Assembly: GCF_000349945.1 (NCBI RefSeq)
Contig: NC_020516.1
Span: 1,178,001 to 1,242,000 of the forward strand
Reading direction: 5' to 3'
From: Azoarcus sp. KH32C
Lineage (GTDB): Bacteria; Pseudomonadota; Gammaproteobacteria; Burkholderiales; Rhodocyclaceae
DNA: 64,000 nucleotides
The notes under the pieces were generated by a model. That model was not told where the DNA came from. It saw only the letters and a program-made list of their open reading frames with translations, and did not search any database. Numbering within the stretch: position 1 is the first letter of the stretch; each line of letters starts with the position of its first letter. The position numbers and the translations under genes were made by a program. Shown one piece after another: positions 60,935 through 64,000 of this stretch.

Positions 60935-62219
60935 GAGCGATCTCCTCATTCGCGGGCATCAACCAAGCATCCAGCAGGCCGTCGAGATCAAGGCCGAGCC
61001 ACCACAAATTAAGAATGCGTTGAGAGATGCCGTCCGGCCAGGCCGGATCCTCCATCACTGGCGCTGCGTCGGGATCGGACTCGTCCGTTCCTGCATCGTG
61101 CTGGCCGCCCTTGAAAGCAGGTCCGGCGCAAATGTCGTCGCCCAGCCGTCGCAGAATCCGCCCGTCACGGCCCACCAAGTACCTCAGCACCATTTCGTCG
61201 GAGGCAGATACGCACTCCCTGCAGAAAGCCCGTGCCTCTGCAGCCGAATGCCCGGTGTCCAGAAACGCCCGCGCCGCTAGACGCAGCGCCTCGAGGGATG
61301 CTTGGATACGCGGGGCCGGTGCCGCGCAGAGGGCAATGCGTCGCTCAGAGGTGCCGATCTCGATCTCCAATTCTTCCAGTACGGCAAGCGCTGCATCCCG
61401 CGCCGTAAAGAACAGGGCTCCGGCGTGCAGATCGGCCCAGTGCGCCTGGGACCTGATTTGCGAGGGCCTACTGGCCCAGGCAACAGGTGTCGCCCCTCGC
61501 CGTCGCGACATCACCCAGCCGAGCGCGTCGGCACGCCGCTCTCGGTTGATCGCTGGCTCGCCGGGAGCGCCTTGTTGCAGGCGAGCATGGAGCAATTCGA
61601 GAGCCGCGGGCGGCAATGGCTGCAGAGGCGACAGGGCCCGGCGCAACTCCTCGCTATTGACACGATCATCACCACACACCCACTGAACCAGATGGTCGAG
61701 CACACTGCGGTTGAAGGGGCGACAACCTTCGCAGACGGCTTCGACAAAGGCTAGCCCCTCCGCTTTGCCGGCAAAGGAATTAAAGCGGCTACCCGAAGCC
61801 TCCACCAAACCAAGAGCAGGCAGTGCCGTCACGGTGGCCATGCGCATCGGCTGCGACACATAAAACCCTGGGCGACTGACTCTTTGAAAACTCAGATCGA
61901 CGTGCCCGACTAGCTTGGTGCTGCCACGCAAGCGGCCATCTCCAGCTCGGTGTCTGTCACTCAGGGCAAGCCAGCAAGCAATAGCCTCGACAGCGTTAGC
62001 GACGGCGATCTTCGTTACACGCCCCCCCAGCTGATTAGCACGTTCTGCCACCAGTACGCCTAAAGTAGCCAAAAACAACTGTTTGCCGAACCACACGCCC
62101 CCGAGACCAGGCACAGCCAGTTCGTTGAACTGGCGCGTGGTGGCCGCCAATCCCAACGTCCGTACGCGCCGAATGCTCTCGATGCGACCTCCGCCCAAAA
62201 TACCCCACTGAATCGTCAT
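60927..62219 (-). CDS. uncharacterised 430-residue first gene of the PLD-helicase operon
   Basis: I recognise no family. The N-terminal half looks helical, with LGVLVAERANQLGG and VANAVEAIACWLA, and a possible winged-helix segment around 120-150 (FYVSQPMRMATVTALPAL). Two CxxC pairs, CEGC (163-166) and CREC (333-336), could bind zinc. The C-terminus has an acidic stretch (TDESDPDAA). ATG 62219 follows AAGG; the longer frame upstream is not supported. Operons joining a PLD protein, a helicase and a ~400-450-residue protein of unknown function exist in other bacteria, so it may be the recognition or regulatory subunit. Confidence 0.7.
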   Translation of the reverse strand: MTIQWGILGGGRIESIRRVRTLGLAATTRQFNELAVPGLGGVWFGKQLFLATLGVLVAERANQLGGRVTKIAVANAVEAIACWLALSDRHRAGDGRLRGSTKLVGHVDLSFQRVSRPGFYVSQPMRMATVTALPALGLVEASGSRFNSFAGKAEGLAFVEAVCEGCRPFNRSVLDHLVQWVCGDDRVNSEELRRALSPLQPLPPAALELLHARLQQGAPGEPAINRERRADALGWVMSRRRGATPVAWASRPSQIRSQAHWADLHAGALFFTARDAALAVLEELEIEIGTSERRIALCAAPAPRIQASLEALRLAARAFLDTGHSAAEARAFCRECVSASDEMVLRYLVGRDGRILRRLGDDICAGPAFKGGQHDAGTDESDPDAAPVMEDPAWPDGISQRILNLWWLGLDLDGLLDAWLMPANEEIAHG

Positions 62220-62657
62220 TCCCTGGAACCTTGTCGAGCTACGGCCTGCATGGCCTCGGAATAAAGAAATCGGACTTTTATGATGACAACGGCCCAGCGC
62301 GCAACGCAACGAATTCTAACATGTATATGACAGGGGCTTGGTACGGGTGAGGGTTGCCGCGAGCGGGTACCGTACGCTTCCGTGATGAGATCGCGTTTGG
62401 AGCCAGGACGAGCGCGATCGGTAGGATTCGGTCCTGTTTTTGTCCGGCTCCCACGGCTCGATTAGGCGAGGAATCGACAATGACGCGTGACGAATCGATA
62501 CGGCCGGCGGTACGCGCGCATCGGCGGCAGCCCTGCCTCGAAGGGGGGGGCGCAGGCGATGCATCTGGTGCCGGAATCGCGTCTAGGTGACTTCCTCACG
62601 AGTCCTTACGATGCACCGCTGATGTACGTGATTCTCGCCGACAAGCGCTTACGCCTC
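62220..62657. other. 438-base region upstream of the three-gene operon
   Basis: No gene recognised. A plus-strand frame (62487-62675) reads HLVPESRLGDFL near its middle but has no family match and runs into the AAA gene. On the minus strand a weak promoter is described separately. This segment may contain the island's right border. Confidence 0.4.
62261..62289 (-). promoter_or_regulatory. possible sigma-70 promoter of the three-gene operon
   Basis: On the minus strand TTGTCA and CTTTAT are 17 bases apart, ~42 bases before the first start codon. The -10 match is poor. Confidence 0.35.
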
Positions 62658-64000
62658 CTACGCCGCGGCCTGTAGTCCCGCCTTGTAGCGACATTCGAGG
62701 ATCAGCCGGCGCAGGAATTCCTCTTCGGTCATCGCCTCGCCCAGCAGTTCGCGCTGTTTCACGACGTTGGCGAAGTCGCCCGGCGTAAGGCCTTCGAGGG
62801 ATTCGAGCTTGCGCAGGAGTGCGGGTGCGAGCGCTTGAGCGCAGTCAACATCGCCCAGTGCTTCGCGGGCAAACAGTGCAACCCGTTGGCCAAGCGTCAG
62901 CGGCTTGAACTGAAGCTTGAAATCGAAGCGGCGGAGCGCCGCGGTGTCGATCTGTTCCAGCAGATTGGTGGCCGCGATGAAGATCCCGTGGAATTGCTCC
63001 ATGCGCAGCAGAAGTTCATTGACTTGCGTCGCTTCCCAACCGTGCTTGGCTTGGCGCCGATCACGGAGGAGGCTGTCGACTTCATCGAGAAGCAGAACGG
63101 TGCGCTCGGCGTCAATTTCGGCGAAGAGGCGCGCAATGTTCTGCTCGGTTTGTCCGACATAGGGGGATACGAGATCGGAACTCGCACGCACGACCAGTTC
63201 CCGGTCGAGCGCATCGGCAAGGACGTGGGCGAACTCCGTCTTTCCCGTGCCCGGGGGGCCGAAGAAGCACAGGGTGCCGCGGCCTCGCCGGGCAAGTGCG
63301 TCGGCGAGCCGCACCGGTGCAATGCCCCCGGCGACGTTGAGGAAGGCCGCATCGAAGGCGGTGGCGGAGTTCCGGTGATGCGGGCTGCCACTGCCCGTCA
63401 TCAGGCGGCGGCTGGCCGACACGCTCTCGCGCGCCACGACCTCCGGTGGCATGTCCGGCTGCAGTTCCAGAAGACGCCGTGCGGCGCCGAATTGGGCGGG
63501 CACGAGGAGATTGTCTGCGGCCAGCTCGTCCAGGACGTTTTCCGGCACCAGGCCATCGCCGAGATGGCGCTCGACCATCTGGCGCCGAACACGTCGCGGC
63601 GGATTCGTGAAGGCAACTGGGAGCAGGAAGCGGCGCAGGAAGGCGCGATCCATGCTGTCCGCGTCATTGGTGATCCAGATTGCCGGCACGGCATTGTCTT
63701 CCAGCGTACGATTCATCCAGCCCTTCTCGTTGCCCGCCCGCGGGGCGCCGCCAAAGAGGGCAAGAAGGGCGTTCTCGCTCGTGGCAAAGACGTCCTCCAC
63801 CTCGTCGAAGACGATCACGCAGTCGGTGCGTCCGCGCAACAAGCGCTGCGTGAGCTGATAGGCGCCGAGCCGCCCGGAGCGCGACAGGCCGTCACCATCG
63901 TCATCGGCCGTCTTGACCTGATACGGGGTCAGTCCCGCCGTGCCAGCGATTGCGTAGGCGAACTGTGTCTTGCCGGTTCCGGGCGGGCCGTACAGCAAGG
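62658..64000 (-). CDS. tandem AAA+ ATPase, C-terminal part (5' end outside window)
   Basis: At least 447 residues with two AAA+ modules. The first starts at the window edge with LYGPPGTGKT and has Walker B VIVFDEVEDVF. The second has GPPGTGKTEF, Walker B VLLLDEVDSLL and sensor 1 IFIAATNLLEQID. The frame continues past the edge. It resembles FtsH/ClpA-like ATPases without a protease domain. It runs in the same direction as the operon below, 438 bases upstream. Whether it is part of that system or a flanking chromosomal gene cannot be told here. Confidence 0.8.
   Translation of the reverse strand, partial: LLYGPPGTGKTQFAYAIAGTAGLTPYQVKTADDDGDGLSRSGRLGAYQLTQRLLRGRTDCVIVFDEVEDVFATSENALLALFGGAPRAGNEKGWMNRTLEDNAVPAIWITNDADSMDRAFLRRFLLPVAFTNPPRRVRRQMVERHLGDGLVPENVLDELAADNLLVPAQFGAARRLLELQPDMPPEVVARESVSASRRLMTGSGSPHHRNSATAFDAAFLNVAGGIAPVRLADALARRGRGTLCFFGPPGTGKTEFAHVLADALDRELVVRASSDLVSPYVGQTEQNIARLFAEIDAERTVLLLDEVDSLLRDRRQAKHGWEATQVNELLLRMEQFHGIFIAATNLLEQIDTAALRRFDFKLQFKPLTLGQRVALFAREALGDVDCAQALAPALLRKLESLEGLTPGDFANVVKQRELLGEAMTEEEFLRRLILECRYKAGLQAAA

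Larger units (their letters stand above)
52234..62640 (+). mobile_element. putative tRNA-Pro genomic island (right end uncertain)
   Basis: A tyrosine recombinase begins 175 bases after the tRNA gene, followed by a large serine recombinase and an operon on the opposite strand with helicase and PLD nuclease genes. Flanking genes are core functions on the left (ispB, tRNA). I found no direct repeat of the tRNA 3' end inside the window, so the right end may lie near 62.3-62.6 kb or beyond 64 kb. Confidence 0.55.

Noticed and set aside
56175..62219. Assignment of the island operon to DISARM, Dpd or BREX
   Set aside because: No methyltransferase, DUF1998 protein, PglZ-type alkaline phosphatase domain, or deazaguanine-insertion enzyme is present in the window; PLD plus SNF2 helicase alone is not enough.
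62487..62675. 62-residue plus-strand frame ending inside the AAA gene
   Set aside because: No recognised family and no start signal; possible decayed coding DNA but unsupported.

Overview
The window is high-GC, densely packed bacterial chromosome. Gene content points to a betaproteobacterium of the Rhodocyclales (Azoarcus/Aromatoleum/Thauera type): a PEP-CTERM protein with likely sigma-54 promoters, an exosortase-associated acyltransferase, the type II secretion-like 'secretion system X' operon, proB-obgE-rpmA-rplU, glcDEF, a split pntA, and rlmM. The genus assignment is an inference from these combinations, not from a search.

Layout. 1-7.9 kb: end of uup, a GIDE-like/LemA pair, an HDOD protein, acuI, a receiver protein with a degenerate GGDEF domain, and prpE. 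8-14.2 kb: an exosortase-associated acyltransferase, then a compact five-gene oxidoreductase cluster (ThiF-like, nitroreductase, GMC oxidoreductase, SDR, hexapeptide acyltransferase) with no assigned pathway. 14.2-17.5 kb: two divergent paralogous secreted proteins, one with a PEP-CTERM anchor, each preceded by a sigma-54-like promoter. 17.5-19.4 kb: a glycosyltransferase that seems to start at CTG, and a lytic transglycosylase. 19.6-29 kb: an eleven-gene secretion operon (G, F, E, L-, N-, M- and C-like, D, three pseudopilins). 29-33 kb, minus strand: HDOD protein, proB, obgE, rpmA, rplU. 33-38 kb: a FadR-type regulator with a matching palindrome in front, then glcD, a tiny membrane protein, glcE and glcF; a truncated MaoC remnant follows. 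38-52 kb: PP2C phosphatase, corA, pnt transhydrogenase, a PAS-EAL protein, rhlE, rlmM, a lipoprotein, a solute-binding protein with ugpQ, and ispB.

At 52.16 kb a tRNA-Pro(CGG) gene is followed at once by a tyrosine recombinase, a small ORF and a large serine recombinase: a tRNA-anchored genomic island. Its cargo, on the opposite strand, is a tightly coupled three-gene operon (62219 down to 56175): an unrecognised 430-residue protein, a PLD-superfamily protein with two HxK...N motifs arranged as in Tdp1, and a SNF2-type helicase with a C-terminal zinc ribbon. This is the best candidate for a poorly described system, probably antiphage/anti-plasmid defence or DNA-adduct processing. A tandem AAA+ ATPase, cut by the window edge, lies beyond it and may be part of the island or of the chromosome.

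No CRISPR array, rRNA operon or intact insertion sequence was seen.
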